Below, piece after piece: positions 15,324 to 25,074 of a DNA stretch of 50,278 bases (the stretch's first letter is position 1; each line of letters opens with the position of its first letter). The notes beneath the pieces were generated by a model, which worked only from the letters and a program-made list of their open reading frames with translations, was not told the origin of the DNA and ran no database searches. Both the position numbers and the translations under genes were made by a program. The stretch covers positions 1 to 50,278 of the forward strand of contig NZ_FNHS01000024.1 in assembly GCF_900103445.1 (NCBI RefSeq). The letters are read 5' to 3'. Source of the stretch: Methylobacterium phyllostachyos (GTDB taxonomy: Bacteria > Pseudomonadota > Alphaproteobacteria > Rhizobiales > Beijerinckiaceae).

Positions 15324-16034
15324 ATGGGACTGCTCGAATCGGCGATCGGCGGCGTGCTTGGACAGGTGTTCGGCGGTCAGAAGGGCGGCGCCGGCGGGAT
15401 GTCGCCCCTGGTGAAGGCCCTGCTGATGCTGCTGCTCGCCAAGGGCGCGAGCGGCGGCTTCGGCGACATCTTCGGGCGCGGACGCCAGGGCGAGCCCGGC
15501 CCCGAGGCCGACCGCTCCGGCGGCGCCGGACCCTATAGCCGCGATCCCGGCCAGCACCCCGCCGATGCCGGCGGGCGCCGGCCCGACGAGACCGGCGATA
15601 TTGGCGGCTGGGACCAGTATGGCGGCCGCCGCGACAGCGGCCCGGAGGGCACCGTCGACCCGTCCCTGCCGCCCGGCGATTTCTCGGACCTGTCCGGCAT
15701 GCTCGACGGCCCCGGCGACGCCCCGGCTCCGAGCCGCGCCGCCCCGGCGGGGCAGGGGGATCTCGGCGGCCTCGACGGGCTGGTGGACCGCTTCCGCCAG
15801 GGCGGCCTCGGCGACGTGATCGAGTCCTGGATCGGCCACGGCGCCAACCGCCCGGTGGCCCCGGACCAGCTCGCCCGGGCGCTCGGCCCCGACACGGTGG
15901 ACACCCTCCAGCAGCAGACCGGGATGGACCGCGAGACGCTTCTTTCTCAGTTGGCCCAGGCGCTGCCGGAGGTGGTGCACGCGCTCACGCCGCAGGGGCG
16001 GGTGCCGGGGGAGGATGAGCGGCGGGGGTGGTGA
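15324..16034 (+). CDS. YidB-like DUF937 protein
   Basis: 236 residues from MGLLESAIGGVLGQVFGGQK, after GGGGAGGGG at about 15312. The first 45 residues (ending LVKALLMLLLAKGASGG) and the last 80 (GLDGLVDRFRQGGLGDVIESWIG ... HGANRPVAPDQLARALGPD, then LSQLAQALPEVVHAL) are the YidB/DUF937 pattern. Between them is a long Gly/Asp/Pro-rich disordered linker (about 50-150) that makes this protein longer than the 130-residue YidB of enterobacteria. It is probably cytoplasmic or membrane-peripheral, with no proven biochemical role. An upstream extension to 15231 lies inside repeat-like DNA and is unlikely. Confidence 0.85.
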   Translation: MGLLESAIGGVLGQVFGGQKGGAGGMSPLVKALLMLLLAKGASGGFGDIFGRGRQGEPGPEADRSGGAGPYSRDPGQHPADAGGRRPDETGDIGGWDQYGGRRDSGPEGTVDPSLPPGDFSDLSGMLDGPGDAPAPSRAAPAGQGDLGGLDGLVDRFRQGGLGDVIESWIGHGANRPVAPDQLARALGPDTVDTLQQQTGMDRETLLSQLAQALPEVVHALTPQGRVPGEDERRGW

Positions 16035-16043
16035 ACAGAGTAG

Positions 16044-17006
16044 TTACCCCTTGTTTCCAGAACTCTTTCTTGACCTCCTCGCCGTTACTTTCAGCTTAGC
16101 CTCCATAATTTTATTGGACGCATCTACTATAGCTTCAGCGTCTATATCAATCTTACTACTGCGGCCATTAGTAGGTAATTTTTGCTTCACTGCCGCCTTG
16201 CCAGCTGGATTGTTATCTCCGTCAGGATACATATTATGAAATATGCTCTTCAAGTCTGCGCCTGCTTGATCTGCCGCACCAAAGACACTTCGAAGCATGC
16301 TTGAGAATGTTGGACTAAGGGACAGATTTGAGAACGCTGGAGAAGAAGCGTACTCATCAAGGGTAATGCTGTTTTCCATTTTTGAGATTTTAATCAGGTC
16401 TTCAATCCCAGCTTCCTCACCAAGAATGGCCTGTCTGTAGATGCGCATTCTTGTGTTTGAAGAAGTCCAATCATGTTCATTTATAATCTTTTGCGCATCG
16501 TCTAATTTGTCTAGCATGATAAGGGCTTTTGCCCTGCCAATAATCATTTCACGCTTGAGCAAATCACTCGACGGTTTGAATTTACAATAGCCTAAAAATA
16601 AAAGTCGCTCGGCCAACTCGTGCCTTCCACTTCTGCTGATCATAGCAGCATGCGCCAACAGCAGCTTATCCGCAGCAGCAATTTGCTCTTCATCAGACTT
16701 GAAAATTGCCCGCCATATGATATGAGATATGATGATACCATACTCAACTATAATTGCTGTTGTTTCACTGAGATATTTTGGGTCAACATTGATCTTCTTG
16801 TCTATCTTTTGAATCTCATCCTCTTTGAGGCCGTACTTCAAACAATTTGTAATATATCTCTTGCTCACAACTAAATCTGTGTGTGCACAAAGGTTTCGCC
16901 TCTCGAAAATTTCGCAAAATGTCGGCATCTCTCTTGTGAAATCTAGCACCTTCACTTTCAAGCGATTCGAAATCCAGTCGATTTGATCTCTATGCGAGGC
17001 ATGCAT
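16044..17006 (-). pseudogene. HEPN-motif protein, C-terminal portion
   Basis: 320 residues can be read from ATG 17006, but this is almost certainly the downstream part of one larger gene (see 17034-17600). Near its start is FERRNLCAHTDLVVS, with R37-N-L-C-A-H42 forming the R-x4-H signature of HEPN RNases (16881-16898). The flanking pattern (HRDQIDWISNRLKVKVLDF before, SKRYI after) is the one I associate with HEPN domains in defence or abortive-infection type proteins. The rest is helical, TPR-like in character (LAERLLFLGYCKFKPSSDLL), ending with a basic tail (KVTARRSRKSSGNKG). No ribosome site precedes 17006. Codon use is AT-rich, unlike its neighbours, so it was probably acquired. The HEPN call rests on motif only. 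Confidence 0.6.
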
Positions 17007-17033
17007 AATCGAATCGATCTCTCTATCGATTAT

Positions 17034-17600
17034 TTATTTTTCCGCCTCTTCAATTGAGCCTATCCTTTTTAACTCTGTAAGAGAAAAATTTTTTTCAGAC
17101 TTATCGAGCAGGCCAGGATACGTCTGAAAGTATATCCGAAGCAGTCCCGAAATCAAAACGTCATATCTAGCTGTTATATTTAGCAGTATCATAGGTCCAA
17201 GAGCATCTCTCGTCCGATTTGACTGCGCAACCTGAGAAAATAGAAACTTATGGTCAGCAGAAAACCGAGCGTCCAGCTCATAAGATTCTTCATAATTTTC
17301 TACAGCGTCAATTTTCTTACCTTTCTCTTGAACGGCCGGTATAAGCTTAGATCCTACTATATGCCTCCGATAGCCGTTATTCAGTTCGTATAGAAATAGA
17401 TACATGTTTGAGGCGGTCGTAACTTCATTAACAAAATCATCCAATACACTTTTGAAAGTACTTGATTTACTTTCATTAGTCGCCTCAGCTTCGAGTGCCT
17501 GAGCGCTTACTGATGGATAATAGTAATATGAATATCTGTCAGTTTTACGATTCAACGTAAAACTGAAAATCAGCTTAGGAAAATTCATGGCGCTAGGCAT
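17034..17600 (-). pseudogene. HEPN-motif protein, N-terminal portion
   Basis: 188 residues from ATG 17600 (ATG 17588 and TTG 17633 are alternatives; none has a clear ribosome site) to TAA at 17034-17036. The TAA is in frame with the downstream piece: after EEAEK-stop come nine sense codons (IIDREIDSI) and then the M of the 16044-17006 frame. Replacing that single stop gives one continuous chain of about 518 residues. The N-terminus is beta-rich and tyrosine-rich (LIFSFTLNRKTDRYSYYYYP), then helical (LISGLLRIYFQTYPGLLDKS). Domain identity is unknown. This half alone lacks the R-x4-H motif. Confidence 0.6.
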
Positions 17601-17828
17601 GATTGCTGCTCGACAACGAATACCGAGCTGCAATTAGCTGAAATGCATTAAAATTCTGTTATTTTCGAACCCTAGGTTGCCAAATCTGGCTGGAACGCAC
17701 GTGTTAAGACACAGGAGTATTTACTAGATAAACTTAGCCCGCTTTTCGATCAAAACATATATTTCGATATGACCTACATCTGATACGTCAATTGAGACGG
17801 TCTTCGCATAGCGGGATTTCCGAGTTCA

Positions 17829-19088
<1,260 letters not shown>

Positions 19089-19249
19089 CGCACTCGTCCC
19101 GTCTTGGAAAGCGCGCCCGGTCCGCCGGAGCGCATCGTGTATAACGGCCGGAGGCGGGTTCGGTCCCGGCTCCGAGCCTTCAAACGCATAACGGCGCGGG
19201 GGCTGTTCCGCCTCACCCGCGCCGCGTGACTCGAAAAATCCCGGCGCGA

Positions 19250-19489
19250 TCAGGCGGCGGAGTTCTTCTCCAGGAACTTCACGGCGTCGCCGACCGTCTG
19301 GATGGTCTCGGCCGCGTCGTCCGGGATCTCGACGTTGAACTCCTCCTCGAAGGCCATCACCAGCTCGACCGTGTCGAGGCTGTCGGCACCGAGGTCGTCG
19401 ATGAAGTTGGCGCTCTCGACCACCTTCTCGGGCTCGACGCCCAGGTGCTCGACGACGATCTTCTTCACGCGCTCAGCGATATCGCTCAT
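19250..19489 (-). CDS. acpP: Acyl carrier protein
   Basis: 79 residues, acidic and four-helical, carrying growing acyl chains on a phosphopantetheine arm. The attachment serine is S37 in LGADSLDTVEL. MSDIAERVKKIVVEHLGV is the canonical start, so an open extension upstream to 19624 is ignored. It lies between fabG and fabF, as in most alphaproteobacteria. High expression is expected, which may explain the structured 330-base upstream gap. Confidence 0.98.
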   Translation of the reverse strand: MSDIAERVKKIVVEHLGVEPEKVVESANFIDDLGADSLDTVELVMAFEEEFNVEIPDDAAETIQTVGDAVKFLEKNSAA

Positions 19490-19822
19490 CGGTCTTCCGT
19501 CCTCGTCCTTTAAGTCTGTCAGTCTTCTCGGGGTGGTGCGTTGACCGCGTCGCGCCCTTGCGGGCTTGTTGAGCGGCCGGTGTCCGATTGCGCGTGCTTC
19601 TGACGGTGAACCGGCAAGGTGCACCGAGATGCCCCCACCGGGAGGCCCTTGGACTGAAAACCCGCTGAACCGTCAACCCCCTGCGCGGCTGCGGGGGGTT
19701 GGTAGCACAGGGCTCCCGCCCTGGCGAGGGGCCGTTCAGAAACCCTTCACGGGTGTGTCGTTTGCGTGCCGGAGCACTTGATTCGCGCCAATCCGGGCGC
19801 CGCCTCGACCAGTATAACGGCC
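19490..19822. other. Structured gap between acpP and fabG
   Basis: No gene. The stretch contains a G/C hairpin (CCCCCTGCGCGG...GCGGGGGG at about 19678-19699), a second inverted pair (GCTCCCGCC...GGCGAGGG at about 19711-19731) and a short ACCCGC/GCGGG-type pairing nearby. It must contain the acpP leader on the minus strand and possibly a partial terminator or attenuator after fabG, giving acpP its own promoter. No boxes could be assigned. Confidence 0.45.
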
Positions 19823-20560
19823 TTAGTACATCGCCATGCCGCCGTTCACGTGCAGCGTGTGGCCGGTGACGTAGCCGGCCTCCGCGGAGGCGAGGTAGAG
19901 GCAGGCGGCGGCCACCTCCGCGCCCTCGCCGAGTCGCCCGGCCGGGACCCGGGTCAGGATGCCCTCGCGCTGCTTCTCGTTGAGCGCGTCGGTCATCGGC
20001 GAGGTGATGAAGCCCGGGGCGATGCAGTTGACGGTGATTCCCCGGGAGGCGACCTCGGCGGCGAGCGCCTTGGTCAGGCCGACGAGGCCGGCCTTGGCGG
20101 CGGCGTAGTTGCCCTGGCCGGGATTGCCGGTCGAGCCCACCACCGAGCCGATATTGACGATCCGCCCGAAGCGGCGGCGCATCATGCCCTTCACGGCGGC
20201 CCGCGACAGGCGGAAGGCGGCGGTGAGGTTGACCGAGAGCACCTGCTCCCATTCCTCGTCCTTCATCCGCATGAACAGGTTGTCCCGGGTGATGCCGGCA
20301 TTGTTCACGAGGATGTCGAGGGGGCCGATCGCCGCCTCGGCAGCCGGGACGAGGCCCTCGACCGAATCCTTGTCGGAGAGGTCGGCGACCACCGGGCTCG
20401 CCCGCTCGCCGAGTTCGGCCGCCAGCGCCTCCAGGTTCGCCTGCCGGGTGCCCGAGAGGGCGACGGTGGCGCCCTGCGCGTGCAACGCCCGGGCGATCGC
20501 CTGCCCGAGGCCGCCGGTGGCGCCGGTGACGAGGGCCTTGCGGCCGGTGAGATCGAACAT
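19823..20560 (-). CDS. fabG: 3-oxoacyl-[ACP] reductase
   Basis: NADPH-dependent reductase of the fatty-acid elongation cycle, 245 residues. The Rossmann glycine motif is TGATGGLGQAIA (12-23), LVNNAGITRDN follows at about 84-94, and the catalytic S139, Y152 and K156 are in NIGSVVGSTGNPGQGNYAAAKAG. The C-terminal YVTGHTLHVNGGMAMY is the standard FabG ending. It lies between fabD and acpP; a repeat element fills the 130 bases upstream. Confidence 0.98.
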   Translation of the reverse strand: MFDLTGRKALVTGATGGLGQAIARALHAQGATVALSGTRQANLEALAAELGERASPVVADLSDKDSVEGLVPAAEAAIGPLDILVNNAGITRDNLFMRMKDEEWEQVLSVNLTAAFRLSRAAVKGMMRRRFGRIVNIGSVVGSTGNPGQGNYAAAKAGLVGLTKALAAEVASRGITVNCIAPGFITSPMTDALNEKQREGILTRVPAGRLGEGAEVAAACLYLASAEAGYVTGHTLHVNGGMAMY

Positions 20561-20583
20561 GCGGGGCTCCTCTAAAAGGGTCC

Positions 20584-20692
20584 GGTTTCAAAAGGCCGAG
20601 GCCTTTTGCGGGTGCAGGGCGGAGCCCTGCGAAGATCCGTCAGGGCTCCGCCCCGACACCCCGCCAAAGGGCTTGCCCTTTGGAAACCCGTT
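20584..20692. repeat. Structured intergenic repeat, copy 1
   Basis: The element sits between fabD and fabG. Reading left to right it has an AAAAGGCC..GGCCTTTT hairpin, GCGGGTGCAGGGCGGAGCC, a GGCTCCGCCCCGACA block and a closing CCAAAGGGC-TT-GCCCTTTGG hairpin followed by AAACC. The same modules in the same order occur on the minus strand at 31770-31895, so this is a dispersed family. It ends at the fabD stop codon and probably adds an RNA hairpin between the fabD and fabG messages. Confidence 0.75.
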
Positions 20693-21623
20693 ACAGCGCG
20701 AAGGCGGCGACGTCGGTGGGCGTGCCGATCGCGGTGGCGGTGGCTTGGGGGGCGATGCGCTTGACCAGCCCGGTGAGCACCTTGCCGGCGCCCAGTTCGT
20801 AGAACCGGTCGACGCCCGCTTCCGCCATCGCGGCGACGCTCTCGCGCCAGCGCACCGTGCCGGTGACCTGCTCGACCAGGGCCTTGCGGATCGCCTCCGG
20901 CTCGGCGACCGGCGCGGCCGTCACGTTGGCGTAGAGGGTGACCCGCGGGGCGTTCAGCGTCACCGCGGCGAGCGCCTGGGCCATGGCGTCGGCGGCCGGG
21001 GCCATCAGTCGACAATGGAACGGCGCGGAGACATTGAGCATCACGGCCCGCTTGATCCCACGGCCGGTGGCGAGCCCGACGGCCCGCTCCACGGCCGGCC
21101 GGTCTCCCGAGAGCACCACCTGCCCGCCGCCATTATCGTTGGCGACATCGCAGACCGCGCCGCCGCCGGCCTCCTCGGCCAGGGACCGGGCCGTTTCGAG
21201 ATCGGTGCCGATCAACGCCGCCATCGCTCCGGCACCGGGCGCCACCGCCTCCTGCATGGCCGCGCCGCGCAGGCGCAGGAGCTTCGCGGCATCGGCAATG
21301 CTGAGGCTGCCGGCGGCGGCGAGCGCCGCGTACTCGCCGAGCGAATGGCCGGCCACGCAGGCGATGTCGCGGGTCAGGTCCAGGCCGCGTTCGGCCTCCA
21401 GCACCCGCAGCACCGCGAGGCTCGCCGCCATCAGGGCCGGCTGGGCGTTGGTGGTGAGGGTCAACTCCTCGACCGGCCCCTCGAACATCAGGCGCGACAG
21501 GTTCTGGCCGAGCGCGGCATCGACCTCGTCGAGCACGGCCTTCGCCTGCGGGAAGGCCGCCGCGAGGTCCCGCGCCATGCCGACCGCCTGGCTGCCCTGG
21601 CCGGGGAAGATGAGTGCGCGCAT
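20691..21623 (-). CDS. fabD: Malonyl-CoA:ACP transacylase
   Basis: Moves malonyl from CoA to ACP to feed fatty-acid elongation. 310 residues from MRALIFPGQGSQAVGMARDL. The catalytic serine is S94 in AGHSLGEYAAL, the FPGQGSQ loop is intact and the partner histidine is in SAPFHCRLM. The frame is open far upstream, but only this ATG gives the family N-terminus. It is the first gene of the fab cluster and is divergent from rpoZ, so the 237-base gap at 21624-21860 should hold both promoters. Confidence 0.97.
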   Translation of the reverse strand: MRALIFPGQGSQAVGMARDLAAAFPQAKAVLDEVDAALGQNLSRLMFEGPVEELTLTTNAQPALMAASLAVLRVLEAERGLDLTRDIACVAGHSLGEYAALAAAGSLSIADAAKLLRLRGAAMQEAVAPGAGAMAALIGTDLETARSLAEEAGGGAVCDVANDNGGGQVVLSGDRPAVERAVGLATGRGIKRAVMLNVSAPFHCRLMAPAADAMAQALAAVTLNAPRVTLYANVTAAPVAEPEAIRKALVEQVTGTVRWRESVAAMAEAGVDRFYELGAGKVLTGLVKRIAPQATATAIGTPTDVAAFAL

Positions 21624-21860
21624 ATCGGTCTTGATCGCTCCGCGGCGCGCGAACGCCGCCCGTGTCGGCTGAACCTGTGGAATGGCGGGCGGACTGGCAC
21701 CCGTTGCCGCAGGTGTCAACAATGCGCCGCACCATGCAGCGGCCGGGCAAACCATCGTGCGCCCCACGCAAGCCGCTGTGCTTGTTGCACAACGGCATCC
21801 GGTGTAGGGTGGGCTCATACCCGACATCACCCGTCGCTCAAGCCCAAGGAGCCGCCCCGC

Positions 21861-22271
21861 ATGGCGCGCGTCACCGTCGAAGACTGCATCGAGAAGGTCG
21901 AGAACCGGTTCGAACTCGTCCTGCTGGCGAGCCACCGCGCCCGCCTGCTGGCCGCCGGCGCCCCCCTCACCATCGACCGCGACCGCGACAAGAACCCCGT
22001 CGTGGCCCTGCGCGAGATCGGCGACGAGACGATCACCGCCGACGACCTCAAGGAGCAGCTGATCCACTCGATGCAGAAATACGTCGAGGTGGACGAGCCC
22101 GAGGCCGAGACCGTGCCGCTGCTGTCGAGCTCGCCGGCCGCCGCCGCGGTGGCGCCGCAATCCTCCAGCGACGATTCGGCGGTCCAGTTCGACCGCATGA
22201 GCGAGGAAGACCTGCTGCGAGGCCTCGAAAACCTCGCCCCGCCGGTCGAGACCGACGACGAGGGCGAGTGA
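21861..22271 (+). CDS. rpoZ: RNA polymerase omega subunit
   Basis: 136 residues. The omega subunit helps assemble the beta-prime subunit and is needed for (p)ppGpp response. The conserved start is MARVTVEDCIEKVENRFELV, and VLLASHRARLL with NPVVALREIGDETI is the family core. The C-terminal half is an acidic, Ser/Ala-rich tail typical of alphaproteobacterial omegas. AAGGAG lies upstream of the ATG. It directly precedes the (p)ppGpp synthase, a conserved pairing. Confidence 0.97.
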   Translation: MARVTVEDCIEKVENRFELVLLASHRARLLAAGAPLTIDRDRDKNPVVALREIGDETITADDLKEQLIHSMQKYVEVDEPEAETVPLLSSSPAAAAVAPQSSSDDSAVQFDRMSEEDLLRGLENLAPPVETDDEGE

Positions 22272-22473
22272 GCCGGACACAGTGGGCCTGGACGCGCACG
22301 ACCTGACCACGACCGGGCCCGGCGGAGACGCCGGGTTCTCTCGTTCCGAGCCCGTCCCGGCGACACACGCTGCGTCCCCGCCGTCGGGGACTGGCGCCGG
22401 GACGACGGTTGCAGAACAATCGGGCGTGACCCCGACCCCGCGTCCCACCCCGGAGCCGGCCCCGTCCCGGCGG

Positions 22474-24726
22474 ATGATGCGCCAGTACGAGCTGGTCGAG
22501 CGGGTCAAGCGCTACAACCCGACCGCCGACGAGGCGCTGCTCAACCGCGCCTACGTGTACGCCATGCAGGCGCACGGCACGCAGAAGCGCGCCTCGGGTG
22601 ATCCGTTCTTCGCGCACCCGCTCGAAGTCGCCGCGATCCTCACCGACCTCCACCTCGACGACGCCACCATCGTGGCCGCCGTCCTGCACGACACCGTGGA
22701 GGACACCGAGGCGACGCTGGAGGAGATCCGCCGGCTGTTCGGGCCGGAGATCGGCGCGCTGGTCGACGGCCTGACCAAGCTCAAGCGGCTCGACCTCGTC
22801 TCGAAGCAGGCCGCCCAGGGCGAGAACTTCCGCAAGCTGCTGCTCGCGATCGCGGCGGATGTCCGCGTGCTCCTGGTCAAGCTCGCCGACCGCCTGCACA
22901 ACATGCGCACCCTCCAGCACATGCGGGAGGACAAACGCCACCGCATCGCGCAGGAAACGCTGGACATCTACGCGCCGCTCGCCGGCCGGATGGGCATGCA
23001 GGAGCTGCGCGAGGAGCTGGAGGATCTGGCCTTCCGCAACATCGAGCCGGAGGTCTACGCCACCATCACGCAGCGGCTGGCGCGGCTCACCGCGAAATCC
23101 GAGAGCGTGGTCGAGACCATCGCGCAGGTGCTCACCGAGAAGCTCGGTGCCCAAGGGATTACCGCCGAGGTCAGCGGCCGGCAGAAGCGGCCGTTCTCGA
23201 TCTGGTCGAAGATGGAGCGCAAGTCGGTCGCCTTCGAGCAGCTTTCCGATATCTTCGGCTTCCGGGTGGTCGTCGATACGGTGCAGGAGTGCTACGCGGC
23301 TCTGGGCGTCGTCCACACCAGCTGGCCGATGGTCCCGGGCCGCTACAAGGACTACATCTCGACCCCGAAGCAGAACGATTACCGCTCGATCCACACCACG
23401 GTGATCGGGCCGAAGAGCCAGCGCGTCGAGCTGCAGATCCGCACCCATGCCATGGACGACATCGCCGAATACGGCATCGCGGCGCACGCACAGTACAAGG
23501 AACTCGGCAAGGAGCTGGGCCGCCGCGAGGGCGAGGGCAGCGTCCATCCGAAGCTGGCGGCCGAGAGTGGCGCCTACCAGTGGCTGCGTCGGACCATCGA
23601 GCTTCTGGCCGAGGGCGACAGCCCGGAGGAGTTTCTGGAGCACACCAAGCTGGAGCTGTTCCAGGATCAGGTGTTCTGCTTTACTCCGAAGGGGCGCCTG
23701 ATCGCCCTGCCGCGGGGCGCGACACCCATCGATTTCGCCTATGCGGTCCATACCGATGTCGGCAACACCGCGGTGGGCGCGAAGATCAACGGCCGGATGG
23801 CGCCGTTGCTGCACGAACTTACCAACGGCGACGAGGTCGAGATCATGCGCTCGGACGGCGCCTCGCCGCCGGCCGCCTGGGAATCCCTGGTGGTGACCGG
23901 CAAGGCCCGGGCGGCGATCCGGCGGGCGACCCGGGCCGCGGTACGCCGGCAATATGCCGGCCTCGGCCGCCAGATCCTGGACCGGGCCTTCGAACGCGCC
24001 GCCAAGACCTTCTCGGAGGACAAGCTGCGGGGTGCCCTGCCGCGGCTCGCGCGCGCCAGCACCGAGGACGTGTTCGCCGCCGTCGGCCGGGGCGAGATGT
24101 TTTCAGGCGACGTGGTCCGGGCCGTCTATCCGGACCACCGCGACGAGCGCCGGCCCTCCGCCGTGCCGGGACCGACCGGCGGCGCCGGCCGGCTCGTGCG
24201 TTCGGCCGATCAGACGATGCGGCTGACGTTCCCGGGTGCCGAGGGCAAGGAGGGCGCATCCGAGGACCGGAGCGACGCGATCCCGATCCGAGGTCTCGCG
24301 GGTGACCTGCCGGTGACCTTCGCGCCGAACGGTGGTGCGGTTCCGGGCGACCGGATCGTCGGCATCCTGACCCCGGGGGTCGGCGTCACCGTCTACCCAA
24401 TTCAATCCGCGGCGCTCGCCGCCTTCGACAACGAGCCGGAGCGCTGGCTCGATGTCCGGTGGGACACCGAAGCGCTCGGCGGCGAGCGCTTCCCGGCCCG
24501 GCTGGCGCTCAAGTCGATCAATGAGCCCGGCGTGTTCGCTCAGATCGCCCAGGTGATCGCCGACCACGACGGCAACATCGACAACATCTCGATGAAGCGG
24601 CGCACGCAGGACTTTACCGACATCACCATCGACCTGTCGGTCTGGGATCTCCAGCACCTGAATGCGATCATCGCGGAGCTGCGCGGCAAGCGCGCCGTCA
24701 ACAGTGTGGAGCGCGTGAACGGCTGA
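22474..24726 (+). CDS. rsh: Bifunctional (p)ppGpp synthetase/hydrolase
   Basis: The single RelA/SpoT homologue expected in alphaproteobacteria: it makes and degrades (p)ppGpp on starvation. Domains in order are an HD hydrolase (FFAHPLEVAAIL, VLHDTVEDTEAT, KLADRLHNMRTL), the synthetase (FGFRVVVDTVQECYAALG, RYKDYISTPKQNDYRSIHTT, ELQIRTHAMDDIAEYG), TGS (FTPKGRLIALPRGATPIDFA), a helical region and a C-terminal ACT (RLALKSINEPGVFAQIAQVI). From ATG 22474 it has 750 residues, the usual length. A GTG at 22282 would add 64 Pro/Ala/Thr-rich residues, which I consider unlikely but not excluded. It is 200 bases downstream of rpoZ on the same strand. Confidence 0.95.
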   Translation: MMRQYELVERVKRYNPTADEALLNRAYVYAMQAHGTQKRASGDPFFAHPLEVAAILTDLHLDDATIVAAVLHDTVEDTEATLEEIRRLFGPEIGALVDGLTKLKRLDLVSKQAAQGENFRKLLLAIAADVRVLLVKLADRLHNMRTLQHMREDKRHRIAQETLDIYAPLAGRMGMQELREELEDLAFRNIEPEVYATITQRLARLTAKSESVVETIAQVLTEKLGAQGITAEVSGRQKRPFSIWSKMERKSVAFEQLSDIFGFRVVVDTVQECYAALGVVHTSWPMVPGRYKDYISTPKQNDYRSIHTTVIGPKSQRVELQIRTHAMDDIAEYGIAAHAQYKELGKELGRREGEGSVHPKLAAESGAYQWLRRTIELLAEGDSPEEFLEHTKLELFQDQVFCFTPKGRLIALPRGATPIDFAYAVHTDVGNTAVGAKINGRMAPLLHELTNGDEVEIMRSDGASPPAAWESLVVTGKARAAIRRATRAAVRRQYAGLGRQILDRAFERAAKTFSEDKLRGALPRLARASTEDVFAAVGRGEMFSGDVVRAVYPDHRDERRPSAVPGPTGGAGRLVRSADQTMRLTFPGAEGKEGASEDRSDAIPIRGLAGDLPVTFAPNGGAVPGDRIVGILTPGVGVTVYPIQSAALAAFDNEPERWLDVRWDTEALGGERFPARLALKSINEPGVFAQIAQVIADHDGNIDNISMKRRTQDFTDITIDLSVWDLQHLNAIIAELRGKRAVNSVERVNG

Positions 24727-25074
24727 GCCGGCCGCGCAGATCACCGACCTCAGGTTTATAGAATTAATTTGGGCCCGCTGTCCCAAAACCCGGGCAGATC
24801 CGTAAAGCCAAAGCTGTTCTGCCGTTTTGCGCCATTGCGTCGTTCTTCCCGCCCACGTTCCATCCGTTCTGCTTGACACGAAGGCATTTGGGACGAATGG
24901 TTCTACACCCGGGCGACGGTCACCGGATAACGACCGCGCTTTTCGCCCCGGATTGCAGAGCATATCGACGATCGATCGCGCCGATCCGTCCTGAGCCAGA
25001 GGCTTCGGTCGGAGCTTGGCCGTTTCCAGAGACGATTTCCGATCACCCCGGATTTTTCAGGATTCGAACTGTTC
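24727..25074. other. Intergenic region, rsh to NYN gene
   Basis: No gene seen. About 24755-24775 is AT-rich (TTTATAGAATTAATTT), followed by a weak stem, TTTGGG...CCCAAA at about 24768-24787, which may end the rsh message but has no T-run. TTGACA at 24873-24878 could be a -35 box for the NYN gene, but the -10 match 17 bases on is poor. Confidence 0.4.

Larger units (their letters stand above)
16035..17828. other. AT-rich island between the DUF937 gene and fabF
   Basis: From immediately after the DUF937 stop to the fabF stop the base composition falls to roughly 40% G+C by eye, against about 70% on both sides. It contains one gene (in two reading pieces) and about 230 bases of AT-rich upstream DNA at 17601-17828. 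No integrase, transposase, tRNA or direct repeat is visible at the edges, so the mode of arrival is unknown. Confidence 0.85.

Noticed and set aside
17634..17828. Attachment site or direct repeat at the right edge of the AT-rich island
   Set aside because: I compared both edges by eye and found no matching repeat, and there is no tRNA or integrase nearby.
20109..21860. Long plus-strand open frame running into rpoZ
   Set aside because: It lies opposite fabG and fabD, whose catalytic motifs are intact; only the part from ATG 21861 is real.
22048..23952. 634-residue minus-strand open frame opposite rpoZ and rsh
   Set aside because: Histidine- and aspartate-rich antisense composition, no motif; rsh on the plus strand is fully supported.
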